DNA from: Cyathus striatus
Taxonomy: Eukaryota > Basidiomycota > Agaricomycetes > Agaricales > Nidulariaceae
NCBI GenBank assembly: GCA_025738555.1
Contig: JAOVFP010000002.1
Location: 7,006,001-7,070,000 of the forward strand
Direction of reading: 5' to 3'
Length of the DNA: 64,000 nt
Shown here: piece by piece, positions 10,960 to 23,910 of the stretch
How the letters are laid out: the number at the start of each line of letters is the position of its first letter
How positions within the stretch are numbered: the stretch's first letter is position 1
Translations under genes and position numbers: made by a program
The notes under the pieces: generated by a model
Told to the model about the DNA's origin: nothing
What the model saw: the letters and a program-made list of their open reading frames with translations, nothing else
Database searches by the model: none

Positions 10960-12815
10960 TTGTCGGGTCGAGCATATGGATGATTGAAGACAAGGAATAA
11001 GGATGTATCCCTCGCAGAAGCTCAGCGCTGCTACTCTTACGGTGAACTTGTCGGTATGGTGTCACCTTGAATTTGTTGAACAAGCATGTCCACCGCTCAT
11101 AAACCACGCCTTTCCTATATCTCTCGTCAATTTGAAGTCAAAATTAAAAAATGCATACTTGTCTATCTGGGGCTTGGGAGCATGCGTGTATTATTTATGT
11201 TGTTGTCCGGGTGTGGCTGAAACAGAACGAGGAGCTTCTAAATTGCCGAAGTACAGCGTTAACAGCAGGCTACTACCTGGCTGTAGCCATCACCAACCCC
11301 TGCCAGTTAAATGTTAAACGTAAGTACATCGTACCGACGTACCCAGCTACAAGCATCTCCATTTAGTCTCCGTCATTCACGGAACTCTAGGTGAGATAAA
11401 GAAGGGAACAACCAACTTGTGGATATCAATACCTGTAAAGGCCACATTTGTCACAGAACAATCGATTTTCTGCGACAGAAATAGCCGCTCGTCAGCCACG
11501 TCACTTATATTTGTAAGTCAATCACTAGCGTAACCCAGTCCGTTTTTCTAGTGTGCCGCTTTCTCACATACAGCATGTAACGCTGGCTCGTTAGCGCGTG
11601 GCTTCGAAATACTTAGCCCAAGCACTACAAAACAAGGTATTGATAATTATATAAATAAATGTATGCCGACGTCGCTAAGAATAAATGATGTGGTCCTGAG
11701 ACATGCTATTGTCCAGGTGTCTCATCACACGAAAGATGCATACAGAACCTCCAAATAGCTTGAGCCTGGTCCAGTGGTCCAGCCGCCAGGCCGACACAAA
11801 CGGCTTTTCAATATTACACTCAAAAATGTCTTCAACGGTGGAGCTGGGTGGAGGCATACTTAGCTTGTACTTACATGAAACGCAGCTGAAGATAGCACTC
11901 CGTGCCTGAACCATAAGTGCTAATTAACCCGACGGAACCCTCGATCTCTCCCGGCTGCCTCCATCCATTTTTGTTTTGTTTGAAACAATACCTGCACTAG
12001 TATATGAGGAAATTAATGGATCAGACTCTACTACGATGGAATTGATCAAAGGGGGATTTTCACCCTATTTTGAAAACAATACTAAAACCATGTGCAAGTA
12101 ATAGACAAACCGTGTGCAAATTTTAACGACAAGTTCCTGTAACTTTTCAACGAGGCAGGCCGCACTTCAGCGACATTTGTCACCGCATGTGCCAATTTCC
12201 AAGTTGGCTTCAAGCATGTAATTTGCTTCGTGTGGATAATAATTTGCTAAAAATAGCTGCCATGCAATATCTGTCTAATGGGATGGTTGTTCGAGTTCAG
12301 TTTTAACTTTGGAAACTTAGAAAAACATTTCATGTGCGCGTGATGCATGTTGACGCGTTGACGTGTCGCGACGCGTGAGCTTGGTGTGAATTGTAGATTA
12401 AAGTGTAAATCGAATGAAGCAGTCGAAGCTAGAGTTACCGAGAATGAACCGAGCACAACCTGAAAATAAATATGTCTAGAGAATCGAGATGGACGGTCTC
12501 CGACAGACTCTAAATTTATTCAACCCATCGCCTTCTGTCTTAACGAATTGATACTTACTAAGTACCATTACTATCATTTAGCATTAATTATGCATACCAT
12601 GCACCAAATTCTAATTGTTCCGTTTTCGCAAGAGTTCCCAACGTACCCATAAGACATTTCACTGTATTTGAATGGTGTCACATACTGTAGTTCAAGCGAA
12701 ATACCGCTAAGCCAACAACTTCTTTGTCACGCCACAACTCGTAGGCAACCCCGTATTAAATACCTCTGACTCAACTAGCAGTAGATTTCTTTCCCTCGCC
12801 TTACAGTATCTAGTC
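10960..12815. other. Intergenic 1.9 kb, no recognised gene
   Basis: Holds the presumed promoter of the GTPase gene at its left end and that of the next gene at its right end. Frames of 60-100 codons occur on both strands (for example plus 11003-11317 and minus 11675-11914). They show no domain, splicing logic or consistent composition that I could support as genes. No terminal repeats were found. Confidence 0.4.
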
Positions 12816-14076
12816 ATGAATATTATCCCATCCCGCTCAGGTTGTTACCCAGCATTAGCCGATGCTACTAGGAGTGTACCAGAACCTCGGGCCTTCGTGA
12901 ACTCTCTTGCAAACCAATACAACCTTGATTCAGATGAAGTAGCTGACCTTCATATGATGATCCACGTGCGTCCTCCCATAACCATTACCGCTTTCCCACT
13001 GATGAAAATGGGATATTTTTAAGCTTGGTAGTTCCTTGGATAGAGGCGATTTAATGATTCGCCTTGCAACTCACACATCGCTATTTGATATTAAAAATGG
13101 CATGAATAAAATTATGAAGGATGCAAAAACGACGGCGCAGGCAATAGAAGATCTTCAAAGGGATATGATTGTGAGCTGGAGACCGACGCAGATGCAGAAG
13201 GTGATATCTTACAATGTAATAGTATTGTGTGTTTTTGCTGATAATGTACCAAGGATAAAATTCTTGCCTGCGCAAAGGATCATCTAATGGACCCAGATCT
13301 AGCTTACTACACCCATCTTTCCACTGCAGTGCTGGTGCATTCAAATCTCATCTGAAATACTCTTGCTAAAACCAGGACATAGAAAACACTTAAATCTAAA
13401 TCCTCACAATTCCAGCTAACAGATGCATTCTCAAAAATCGACGCATCACGAGAAATCGACGAACTCGCCCGTTCCAACATGCATAGTGTTTTGAATCAAA
13501 TGCAAGCTCATGTAAGTTTCAATGTCTCATTTTAAAAACACCTCACAGAGCTTTTGTAGATCCTTGAAAGCATTCAGAATACTACTGTCAAGTATGAAGA
13601 TGTAACTCAGTTCCTGTGGCAGAAATTCAGAGCTGAAAAGTTAGAAGATGTCCCTCACAATTTCATGGTCAGGGTTGCTATTATAGTGAGCCACCCTTTT
13701 CATGAATTACATTCTGTATTTGAATACTTTACAGTGTCGGTTTGTCATTGAACACCTGCATTTGAACGGCGATGAAGATCCTGCAAGGAGTGAGAGTGAT
13801 GAAGGAAGTGAGAGTATTCACAAGCTGGAAAGCAAGAGGAGGCATGGTAGTGATGGAAAGCATTTGAATACCAAGACTAGTAAGAAGGTTGGATTTTGGA
13901 AGGGGTTTGATATCTTTATAGAATTATTAAGAAGGAAGCTGGGGAATAATATGAATAGGGAGGGGTGGAAATGGTGCATAGTTACCAGGTTATGCTTGAG
14001 GTGCCTTGCTGATAGTGTTTGTAGATATATAGTGGAAACACTCCAGAATGAGCATGATCATCATTGTTTGTCATGA
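12816..14076 (+). CDS. Multi-exon protein of unknown function
   Basis: The proposed exons keep one frame: 12816-12965 (MNIIPSRSGCYPALADATRS...), 13024-13200 (LGSSLDRGDLMIRLATHTS...), about 13253-13329 (DKILACAKDHLMDPDL), about 13420-13512 (LTDAFSKIDASREIDELARS), about 13560-13690 (ILESIQNTTVKYEDVTQFLW) and 13735-14076. The final exon has an acidic/serine patch (ARSESDEGSES), then a basic stretch and a short hydrophobic C-terminal part ending TGA at 14074. Splice donors at 12966, 13513 and about 13687 are good; the one near 13330 (GTGCTG) is weak. The protein is helical and charged, with no motif I recognise. The consistent frame over six exons argues for a real, probably functional gene. Confidence 0.6.
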
Positions 14077-15320
14077 GTGGTTCAATCTGGCAGTTGTTTG
14101 TTTGCATTTATGGATAATGGGGACATGAAATACTGAGAGATGACACTACATCTACATCTACATGAATGATGTACCAGCCACAAACTTCTTTCTGTAGACT
14201 ATTCTTGGGCTTCAAAGTATGACTTTGCAATACTTCTCTACCCAGGCTGAGTTGCACAATCTCAAAATAAAATCTGCTGGTTCTTATCAGATAACTTAGA
14301 GGATTATATGAGCACAAAGGACACTAGAATCAAGTAAAAAGTAAATCATGACTTCAATATCCATGTAGGTAGATAGAATCAAAAAATCGCTCATATATCT
14401 GCGTGGAAACGTTCTCCCAGCTCCATGGTCGATATTCCAGAAAGGATAGCCCTCGTAGTTGGATAAAATGATGTCTAGGTTGTTCAGATATGAAGGGAGT
14501 TAACCCTCTCAGCCCACTTTACTGTATGAATAAAACTTTCCCATCGGTTTACAGTGGTTAGAAGTACAGGAGAAAGCAGCGGGAGAATGTTGTCCGACCG
14601 GGATTCGATACGTTTAGTTCCATGCTGTATCGCATAGGATAGGACTATTCAACCCAGAGATCACGCTGTTGTCGGAAGTTATGTATTGGGAGCGGACGTC
14701 ATTGAGGACGATCGTATTCCATATCAGAGGTAAAGAGTAGGTGAGAATTTGTACGAGTAACTCTGGGGGCAGCTCGTGGACCATGTCATCTGGAGGAGTT
14801 GTGGGGGTGTCTGGCCGTCGCTAGCACACTGAGTTGGGGATGGTGGAGGTGTAATAGTCATGGGAGATGGTAGTAAAAGATGGGGAGAGGGTGGAAAAGG
14901 CGGGACATGATGAAGTGACTGTGCCATGAACTGTTCCGTGATATGCGCGAGAAAATAACTATGTATGTAATAAGTATATCGCCATAAAACAGCAAATGCA
15001 TACTGTCCCTCTATGTATGGAGGAAGGCGCTTGGTCACGCATCGTATAGGTAGATAGGTGAAGAGGCGCGTGGGCGCGATGATAAATGCTTTAAGCGTTA
15101 ACTGGTAGGGGCTGTCGTTACTGTAAGCTACTGAAGTTGTACTCGAATTTATTCTCTGACACATTTGTCGCGTCTCCAAGCGCATGAGGCTCCGCTTTAT
15201 CGCGCGTGCTATTCTTATTTCGTTAAGCTGCTGGATTCTGTGGAAGAAAAATGGGTGAATTATCTACCAGGATAGTATGAGGAACAAGCCAAGACGCTCA
15301 ACTTCAGCTTCAGTACATAC
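14077..15320. other. Intergenic, no recognised gene
   Basis: A minus-strand frame of 153 codons (14724-15185) ends in a Pro/Ser-rich tail but has no domain or supporting splice structure. I see no repeat or RNA gene here. Confidence 0.35.
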
Positions 15321-15706
15321 GTACATATCTTTCATTATCGTTCGACGATAATCGTTTGAATGTCACCGGCAGGGTCGTGACTCGTTGATGGCTGTCGCTC
15401 GGTGTCAACAAGGATGCATTTCGGTGACAATGGTTTCTAAGCGATTGTGCTCCAAGGATTTTGAATCGTGTGGATGATGACGTCTGTTAAATTCAAACTT
15501 TAAGATTCTGTGGATGGGATTTAGTGCGGGATGGTGTTGAGCGTTGGGATCCGGGGAATGTTGAGGATGATAACAAGACGATATGTTGAACGAACCAGTT
15601 TTGAGTGGCATATTTACACTCAAAGCTTTCAATAAACAACACCAATCATTCAATTCGACCCAATCTCGCGTGTGAACAAACATCCAAAAGTAAGGCAACG
15701 TTCCTC
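15321..15706. repeat. Dispersed repeat, copy 1 (second copy at 62.3-62.75 kb)
   Basis: About 390 bp is clearly homologous to 62326-62752, in the same orientation. Shared words include GTTCGA(C/T)GATAAT, GTGTCAACAAGGATGCAT and AACACCAATCATTC. It has no coding potential I can support and no clear terminal repeat. It ends about 190 bp upstream of the phytase start. Confidence 0.65.
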
Positions 15707-15893
15707 GGATTCGGAAAACGAACCGAAAGAAATATGAAACGTGCAAAACAGCACCACCTGCTTCTCGTAACACATCCAGCATGCACCGACCAATCACAGA
15801 ACAGGCGCCAGCTGATGAGTCCTCTCAATAGCAAACGATGTCCTTCTCACCACACGCCCTGGGGAAGGCGTCCCGTTCCTGGGCACCAAGTCC

Positions 15894-17742
15894 ATGCGAT
15901 TGGATGGACGGGGGAAGTATTTGAAGGAGAGAAGATTGAGGTGGTTGGATTGTGTCCCTTTGGATTTGGATTTTAGATTTTTGGCGATGTTGGCGGTATT
16001 TGCGCTCGGTGCGATTTTGACTTTGACTCGGTGTGGTCACGGTGCGGCTGCACCGAGCTCGAGCTTGAACGGGGGTAGTTTTCTGCCAGAGGATATCTTT
16101 GCGCTTTCGTGGGCGCAGTATTCACCTTGGTTCCCAGCTGCAGCGTATACGCCTCCTCCATCAGATTGTCAAATTACACAAGTGCGTCCCTCTCCCTCCT
16201 CCCCATCTTACTTGCTTACAGTTACACAAACAGGTCAACTTGGTACGCCCCTCTCTCCCTCCTCTACCCAATCTAAACTAGCAACTGTAGCTAGAAAGAC
16301 ACGGCGCACGATTCCCCACCTCAGGTGCTACAAAGCGCATTCTATCAGCTGTAGGAAAGCTTCAATCCGCTGGGGAGTTTACAGATCCCAGGTTAGACTT
16401 TTTGAGGAACTTTACGTATGACTTGGGGCAGGATAATTTGGTTCGGTTTGGAGCTTTACAGTGCGTTTTCTCTTTTTTTCTATCCTCTTCCCTCCTTTCT
16501 TACTCTCGTCCCTTCTTTTCCCTCCTTTCTTACTCTCCTTCCACTTCTTCTATGATACTCATACACAACCAGAGCCCAACAATCGGGAACCCGCCACGCA
16601 GCACGATACGCCCACCTCCTCTCCTCCCCCTCCCTTAACACAACCAACACACCATTCATCCGCGCATCAAGCAGCCAACGCGTCGTCGATTCCGCTACAA
16701 ATTGGACACTCGGTACCCCCCCCCCTCCCCCCCTCACTATTTCATGTGGTACTGATGAGTGTGGATAGGATGGTACATGACAACAAGAACCCTTCCCGCT
16801 CCTCCACTAATCTTATCCGAAGACGTACGTCCCTCTTCCTTCCTTCCTTCTTTTCCTACCTACTTACATTACCTTACCCTACGAAGGGCAACGACACACT
16901 AGACGACGCAATGTGTCCCTCCGCCGGCTCCTCCGATCCTCAAACAAACACCTGGATCGATACATTCTTCCCCCCTCTGACAACCTATCTAAATACCCAC
17001 GCGCCAGGAGCAAATCTAACCACATCAGACGTATACAATCTTATGTCCCTATGTCCATTCGAGACGCTAGCGAAGGAGACCAGGAGTCCTTTTTGTGCTT
17101 TGTTTGAGGGAGGTGTGCTGGGAACGGGGTGGGAGGGGTTTGAGTATGAGGGGGATTTGGATAAGTATTATGGGACTGGGTACATTTCTCCCCTCTTCCC
17201 CATATTTCGTATTCATAAGATGAAATAGGTACGGCCAACCCCTAGGCAAAATCCAAGGCGTAGGATACACAAATGAGCTCCTAGCCCGTCTTACACTCTC
17301 ACCCGTACAAGACCACACACAAACCAACTCAACCCTCGACTCTTCACCCTTAACATTCCCCCTGGATCGAAAGTTCTACGCGGATTTTTCACATGATAAT
17401 GAGATGATTCCCATATATGCTTCAATAGGACTATTTGCGCAGAATAGGGATTTAGATGTGCGTAAGGCGGATAAGAGGAGGAATTGGAGAGCGAATTTGT
17501 TGGTTCCGTTTGGGAGTAGGATGGTTGTTGAGAAGATGATTTGTGCGCGTTCTCATTCTTCGAGTTCGAGTGGAGGGACGAAAGGAGTGTACGTGAGGAT
17601 ACTAGTAAATGATGCGCTTCAGCCTTTATCGTTCTGTGAGGCGGGTGAGGAGGGGCTTTGTGAGCTTGGTGTGTTTGTGGAGAGTCAGGGGTATGCGAGA
17701 CGGGATGGGGATGGGGATTTTGAGAGGTGTTTTAGTACGTAG
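15894..17742 (+). CDS. Phytase (histidine acid phosphatase), copy A, intact-looking
   Basis: Secreted or membrane-anchored enzyme of the histidine acid phosphatase superfamily that removes phosphate from phytate. Exons: 15894-16181, 16234-16242 (nine bases), 16291-16460, 16573-16712, 16769-16825, 16887-17179 and 17229-17742. The N-terminus has a hydrophobic anchor (FRFLAMLAVFALGAILTL), then SWAQYSPWFPAAAYTPPPSD. The catalytic motif VNLLERHGARFPTSG is assembled across the 9-base exon. Later landmarks are RASSSQRVVDSATNWTLG, NDTLDDAMCP, DLDKYYGTGYGQPLG, GVGYTNELLARLT and YADFSHDNEM, which holds the HD proton-donor pair, then VRILVNDALQPLSFC and the final Cys. Length (about 490 residues) and cysteine pattern match basidiomycete phytases. 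No frame break was found. The start is the only ATG preceding the anchor in frame. Copies B, C and D in this window are damaged. Confidence 0.92.
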
Positions 17743-18179
17743 TAGTGCTAGACTGGGGGGGGGGGGGTTAGATTTATTGGCTTGGAGCTTCTCAAAAGAG
17801 GAAGAATTGTGAAAGTCAAAACATGAACAACCAGGACACAAAAGTGAGTGAATAATATATGTAAGTGAGTGTGAAGCTATAGGCTGTCATCAATATATTA
17901 TTAACAGTGTCATTATGGTCTATCTTAACATGCATTAAATATCATACTAATGTTCTCACCTAAGCCAACCAAGTTTGAGTGTGAGTGTTATATTCATGCT
18001 CACACTTGGTTTAATTAAGTTTTAGCATGAGCATAATAGGTATTCTATCACATTTGCAATACTTATTTACACCCATGCTCTTGCTTGCCAAGGTATCTCC
18101 CAGGTGAAAATGGGTTCCACTTTTCGTCATTCATGTGATTTCTCTCACAGTCACATGTGTGCCTTGTTCTTGCTCCTGC

Positions 18180-18188
18180 TCTCTCCCT

Positions 18189-18226
<38 letters not shown>
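18180..18226. repeat. CT dinucleotide microsatellite
   Basis: CTCTCTCC/CCTCCCTC units pass into a run of about 16 CT dinucleotides. Confidence 0.9.
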
Positions 18227-18229
<3 letters not shown>

Positions 18230-18239
18230 CATCTATCCC

Positions 18240-18475
18240 AGGATATTTGGCTTGGGCTTGAAGGTCCCAACTGGTGATGGCATGTAGGTCTTGGATGATG
18301 ACCATAGTGGGCACATATTTCACTTGGGTGGTCCCAACTAGTGATGGCAGGTAGGTCTCAGATTACCATGGTGGGCATGTATTTGGCTCTGGTGCATATT
18401 TGGCTTGAACTTGAAGGTCTCAACTGACGATGGTGGGTAGGTGTCAGATGACTGTGGTGGGTCTGACCAGAGGGA
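18240..18475. repeat. Imperfect tandem repeat
   Basis: Three imperfect units of roughly 75-85 bp contain GGTCCCAACT(G/A)GTGATGG, GTAGGTCT and GTGGGCA(C/T)(A/G)TATTT. All are non-coding and CpG-poor. Confidence 0.6.
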
Positions 18476-19721
18476 TAATACTGAAAACAACCATCTGCTT
18501 AGAGTGGAGGGTGGAGATGCCTGGAGAACTTTTGGAAGTCCCTGTCATGCCATCCTTTCCACATCTTTTTTTCTCCCCTCTCTCTCTGTCAGCACCTCAC
18601 ATGGTATTCTCTCCCTCTCTCGTCATCATTGTTGTCATTGGCACATCTGTTTGTCCATTTTCACCCTGTGTGTCCTCTTTTGGCCTCATTTCATTTCCGA
18701 CTTAGTACCTCCATTATCCACCTTGCTCTTCCAGCACTTGAACCTTCTTGTACATTCAAACATTCATGTACTACAGCCTCGAGCTTGCCATGCGTGCACC
18801 AATGTCTGCCATTCTCACTGCAAATGTGCCTCCAGATCCCATGGTTAATCTGCATCAGCAGTGCTGGTTCATATGTATTTGACATGCCACAGGGCAATGT
18901 GTGTTTGAGCTGTCCACGATAGATGTGACCTGACTAGTATGCAACTTAGATGCAAAAATTGAATGTTGCAGGTACTCCCTGGCTCATACTGCACTCCCCA
19001 CCTCCACTCATTTGCCCCTCTCCATCATGCATGATGAGAGGATCTTGAAGCCCAGTGAAAAGTTGGTTCAGTGAAATCTAGTGTTTACAGACACTGCCAA
19101 ACAACCTTTCTTGGTGTGTAGGTCCATGTGCATCTTCTCTGTCTTCTTCCCCACATCCTCCACTCTTCCTCTTCCTCTCGCTTTCCCCTTTCCTCCTCCT
19201 CTGCCCTTCCTGCACCACCCTCTCCTTTCCCTCTTCCACAGGACCCCACTATTATGCATTCACATAGCACATGCAGAGTTGAGCACCCTGTACAAATCCC
19301 AGACTGGCCCCACTAGCCCAGGCCCTATTTTTGGTGTTGGCATCTTCAAACTGGAAGAAAAACTATATGCGCAATCATTGGTTCATTCTATCACAATGTC
19401 TATGTACTCTGACTCTTACTCGCATTCTCATTTTTCCTTGTTCCTAGTTGCTGATAGCAATCCAGATTAGCCTTCATGTATGTCTTTCAGTGTTTCTACT
19501 ATTTCATCTTAACTGATACTTAAGGTGCATAAATGCAGATTTTGGAGCTGGATTGTGCTCAGATTTGACTCTGCTGTAGAGCAGGTGTTCTGCCTGCATG
19601 GTGGAATTGACATATGTCTGCACAATACCCCCCGACACTCTCGAAATTGGACTGACTTCCATCAGGAAAAACCTCACCTGCTTAAATAGTAAATTTTAGG
19701 AGATTTAAGTGAATAAAAGCG

Positions 19722-19812
19722 AAAATAAGGTCAAAAAAAGGAAATAAGTACTATTAGTGAAAATAGTAAGGGGTACTCCTTATCCCATCCTTTTTTGACC
19801 TTATTTACACAA
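19722..19812. repeat. Hairpin-forming inverted repeat
   Basis: AAATAAGGTCAAAAAAAGG at the left pairs with CCTTTTTTGACCTTATTT at the right across about 50 bp. Such a stem could be a tiny MITE or a remnant; no clear TSD was found. Confidence 0.6.
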
Positions 19813-20899
19813 TTTTAGTTCAGATAAGGACTGAATAGTTCATTTAAAGTGTAATAAGCACACATAAACAAAACCTAGATGCTTATAAGCACACTGTTCT
19901 TTCACTCAGTGCAGTATAATAGGTGTCAGTTAATTATATATTATTATTGTATTACAATAAAGTGGTTGTAGTAACATATAGATAACATATCTACTTACAA
20001 CAATCCACTTAAAATATAACATATGCACTCCAAAATATCCAGTTACACATATCCACCCATATCCCACCCCTCTCCATCATCCAGCAGCACCACTCAATGA
20101 CAACAAGTGCACCCCATAACATCCAGCCCCATAACACCCAGCCCCACAACATCCAGCCCCACATCTCCACCCATATCCCCCACTCTCTATCGTTCAGCAA
20201 TACCACTCAATGAGCACACACTTAAAAAAGGAAGACAACTCAAATACATACCAGAGAACAAAGACCATTTTGAGTGGAGTACAAGCCCAGCAGGTGGAAA
20301 TCTTGTGAGACCAGTGGTAGATACTTGTACGGCATGCGAGAGACTGGTGTAAGTGGTGTGTAGAGCGGAAGTAGGGGAGCACTGTATGTGAGTTGGATCT
20401 TGAAATAGAAAACATGAATCTTGCTAGACGAATGGGCACAAGTGACAGGCAGGGGAAGGAGGGAGAGGAAGGAAGGAAAGGTGGGGGAATTGAAAGAAAT
20501 GTCAGTATGACATTGATAGATCGTTAACGTGTCAAGTTCAACATGCATGTGATACATACTATCAAAGCCAAACATGGTGAAGCGATCATGTGCTAACTTT
20601 CTTGCTTGCCATTTGAAGTTTTGAACTTAAACATTTAAACCTTCAATGTTCATGCATTACTATATATATTGTGTATTCCCCTACCACAATGGTTCTTAAC
20701 TACAATTTATACTATAATTTATTGTACATGTATGTATTGTGTAAAATTAAACTTAATGCATAGTGTTTCAGATGAAATTCTCTGTGAAATGGAATTGTCA
20801 TAAAGTTGACTTGCTTTAAGTATAACTGGTATAGTATGCTAAAATTGCTTAATTCCTGTAAAACTTATTGACACATATTATTCTTATACTAGGCAATAA

Positions 20900-21056
20900 G
20901 TACAAGTAAGTGTGACCATTGTACCAAACTTATGAACACTTATCATGCCTCAAAATAGGTAATATAAGTACAAATAAGTTTACCTTGCCATTGTACTATA
21001 CTTATGAACACTTATCATGCTTCACAATAGATAATAAAAGTACAATTAAGTATGAA
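20900..21056. repeat. Two-unit tandem duplication of about 75 bp
   Basis: Both units contain CTTATGAACACTTATCATGC followed by AATA(G)GTAAT and AGTACAA(A/T)TAAGT. The region is AT-rich and non-coding. Confidence 0.65.
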
Positions 21057-23109
21057 TTACCTGATATTAGTAACATTTGGATATGGGCAAAGCTTATTTC
21101 TACTAATATCACTATTTTAGCAGATGGGGATTTTCCTGATGTCTCCCCAATGCTGGATGAACTATCATGCTAACAAGCAACCCAAGCACTTGGTTATGGA
21201 CACATGAAGCTAGGGACTCCAGAACTAGCTCACAAATTGGGGATCTCAACATCAGCAACTTAACATCCATCCTCTTCTACCCACCATTGTTACATTTCCC
21301 ACTTCTATTCATATCACACTTATCTCTCTTCACATTTTATATACAAAATCCTTACACTGTCTCTCCTTGAAACACTCATCTATTTTACTATCACACTCTT
21401 GGCTTCAAGAAGTTTTTATTTGCTCTTTTAGATATAGTTTCCTACCCTCTTTCCTATATAAACTGTGTATCTAGGTCTCTAAAAATTCAGTGAACTTCAC
21501 CTCACTTTTCTACCTTGTTCTCAGCCTCTCGTTTTGTGTTTACTCATTGTCTCTATTGTTCTCTGTCGCTCTCTTTGTTCACAGCAAGTCTCACTCATTT
21601 GAAAACACTCAAGAACTTTGTCTCAAAGTTCTGACTCTGTTGTGCCGATCTATCTCTTGTTTATGTCACTACCACCCTCTCCTTCTCAACCTTAGAACCT
21701 TAATGCTGGACAGACGTGCCAGCGGCTCGCATTCCTTTGTCTAGGAACCTTCAAACCTCACATTTCCCCTTCACTGCGATACAATGTAACATCAATTACT
21801 GCATACCAAAGTATGAGTACTTCATTCTTCGTTTCCCTTATGCCATTTAACATCTGCTTTCTCTGATACAGGCCTTTGTCTACTTCTGACAAACACAGGT
21901 AACCTGGTGACTCAGTGAGTCAGCTTGAATTTTTATCCCAGATAAATCATTTGTTGACTTACTATAGCATGAGGTGCATCACATATGTACAACCAGACAC
22001 TACTCTATTGATCATAGATGTAGTAGTTATCAAGCTGGATCATTTGATTGAAGACAAGCCTCACATATAGGCCCAGAGTGGGAGCTGGAGGTGGCTAGTT
22101 GTGGGGAGAGACAGCAGGGACTACCACAGGGATATAGAAAGAGAGGAGCATCTGCAGATGCTGGTAACCGAGCTTGTATTTACTACTCTGCCAATTTACT
22201 TGCAATCCATGCTAATCCCTCCTCCAGGTAATAAGGTAACTCCACATGAAAAAAATGTCATACATAAATTAGACCCTCTGGTATCTCTACCACTAAGCAG
22301 GCATCATCACACTGTTTATTAATCCCAATCTCAGACTCTTACTTACTCCAATATGCAATCCATACTGTAGTCATTTTCCTTATTTATTAACTTATTTCTT
22401 TCTTTCCTTCATGCAAGCAAGGTTTCAGTTGACAAAGTTGACACTTCCAAGTACTTATTTACACCCATGCTCAAATGTTCTTCAACTCAAGTGTGAGCAT
22501 GATCAGTATTTCCAGTCACACTCATTTTCCTATAATCTGAGAGTAAGCATAAATATAGATATTTATATGCACACTCATGCATGTTTAGTATTTACTGACT
22601 TGAGTATTATATTACTGTTTTCATGCTCACATGTATATCTTAAGGTCATGACTCACTTGAGCATGAGTGTGATCAGTATTATTATTTTTGCTCACAGTTA
22701 TATATATATTTTAAGCAGTACTTTCCACTCACCCACCTATACACGTGTACTCCACATGTAGTACACATTTCCATGTGAACTACATGTGTACTTCACAAAA
22801 ATACACTTAATTGTAAAATTTCCACATGCACTTCACCTAATTCCACATGAAGTACATGTGAATTCCACTTCTTAAAAACTTCATTCAGAAGGTGAATTTA
22901 GCTATGAAGAAAGTGAACTACACATGAAATTGTACATGTGGAATCCATGTGTACTTCACTCAAAATATTTAAAAATAATGTTATATTTCAAACTATTTAA
23001 ATACAACTATTATTATTTAATATTAGTCACATGATGTCGTGCCACACCCTCTGCCCTGCCCGCTCATCATCGCCAATGTTCTCCCCCTTCACTATTATCG
23101 TCTCCCTTC

Positions 23110-23560
23110 CCAATGCACTACATGTGCTCGTTGTCATCCTGCCGTTTCCGCCCTCCATGCGTGTTGTTCCCCACCTTCCCTGCCATCCACGTGCTTGTCG
23201 CTCCCCGCCTTCCTTGCCCTCTACATGTGTCATCCCCCACCCTCTATACGTGTTGTTCCCTGCCTTCCCTGCCCTCCACGCGTGCTGTTCCCCGCCTTTC
23301 CCACCCTCCACGTGTGTCGTTCCCCGCCTTCCTCGCCTTCTACATGTGTCGTCCCCCACCTTTCCTGTCCTCCATGCATGTTGTTCCCTGCCTCCCTCAC
23401 CTTCCACATGCGTCGTTCCCCACCTTCCTCACCCTCCATGTGCATTGCTCCCCACCTTTCCTGCCCTCCACACTCGTTGTTCCCCATCATTGTTGCCCTC
23501 CATGCGCGTCATTCCCCACCTTTGCTGCCCTCTACATATATTGCTTCCCTGCCATCCCCA
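23110..23560. repeat. 32-bp GC-rich minisatellite (about 14 units)
   Basis: Units such as CCCTCCACGTGTGTCGTTCC plus CCGCCTTCCT recur every 32 bp (checked at 23272, 23304, 23336, 23368 and 23400). Because 32 is not a multiple of three, all three forward frames stay open for over 200 codons and encode the same Pro/Ser/Cys-rich peptide in rotation; these are not genes. The array is rich in CG, unlike its surroundings. Confidence 0.85.
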
Positions 23561-23910
23561 CCCTTCGTGCTCATCTCTGTTCTGTCCCTCCTTCCCTACA
23601 TGCTTGTTGTTGTTCCGCCCCTCCACCCCTCCACCCCTCCTACCCTGCGTGCATGGCCCTCGTGCCTTTTGGTGTTGTCTTGCTAGTTTACCCTCTTGAT
23701 AGGGAAGAGAAGTCAAGGGGAGTGGGAGAATGGGAGAGGGAGAAAGGGAGAGTGGGTGAGTGGGAGAGGAAGGGAGAGGAAGGGAGATGGGAGAGTGAAG
23801 GCGGAGCAAGAAATGATGAGTTGGCAATGCGTTAGTAATATGTCACATGATATATGCATGTGGAAATGTGCCATAGGTCATTATATAGCCTTTGTGTCGA
23901 CATGAGTGTA

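Larger units (their letters stand above)
18060..22472. mobile_element. 4.4-kb insertion bounded by a 21-bp direct repeat
   Basis: The 21-bp word starting TACTTATTTACACC and ending CATGCTC occurs exactly at 18060-18080 and 22452-22472. The DNA on the outer side of each copy is of the GAGCATG-rich hAT-like type, while the 4371 bp between is different. This looks like an insertion with a long target duplication, as made by non-LTR retrotransposons, but no reverse transcriptase frame or poly-A tail is visible. Recombination between two repeats is the alternative. Inside are the CT microsatellite, two sets of local tandem repeats and a hairpin. No gene is recognisable. Confidence 0.45.

Noticed and set aside
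14724..15185. 153-codon minus-strand frame
   Set aside because: Pro/Ser-rich tail only, no splice or domain support.
23031..23835. Three overlapping forward frames of 215-240 codons and matching minus-strand frames
   Set aside because: They are all produced by the 32-bp minisatellite, which keeps every frame open and gives the same peptide in rotation.
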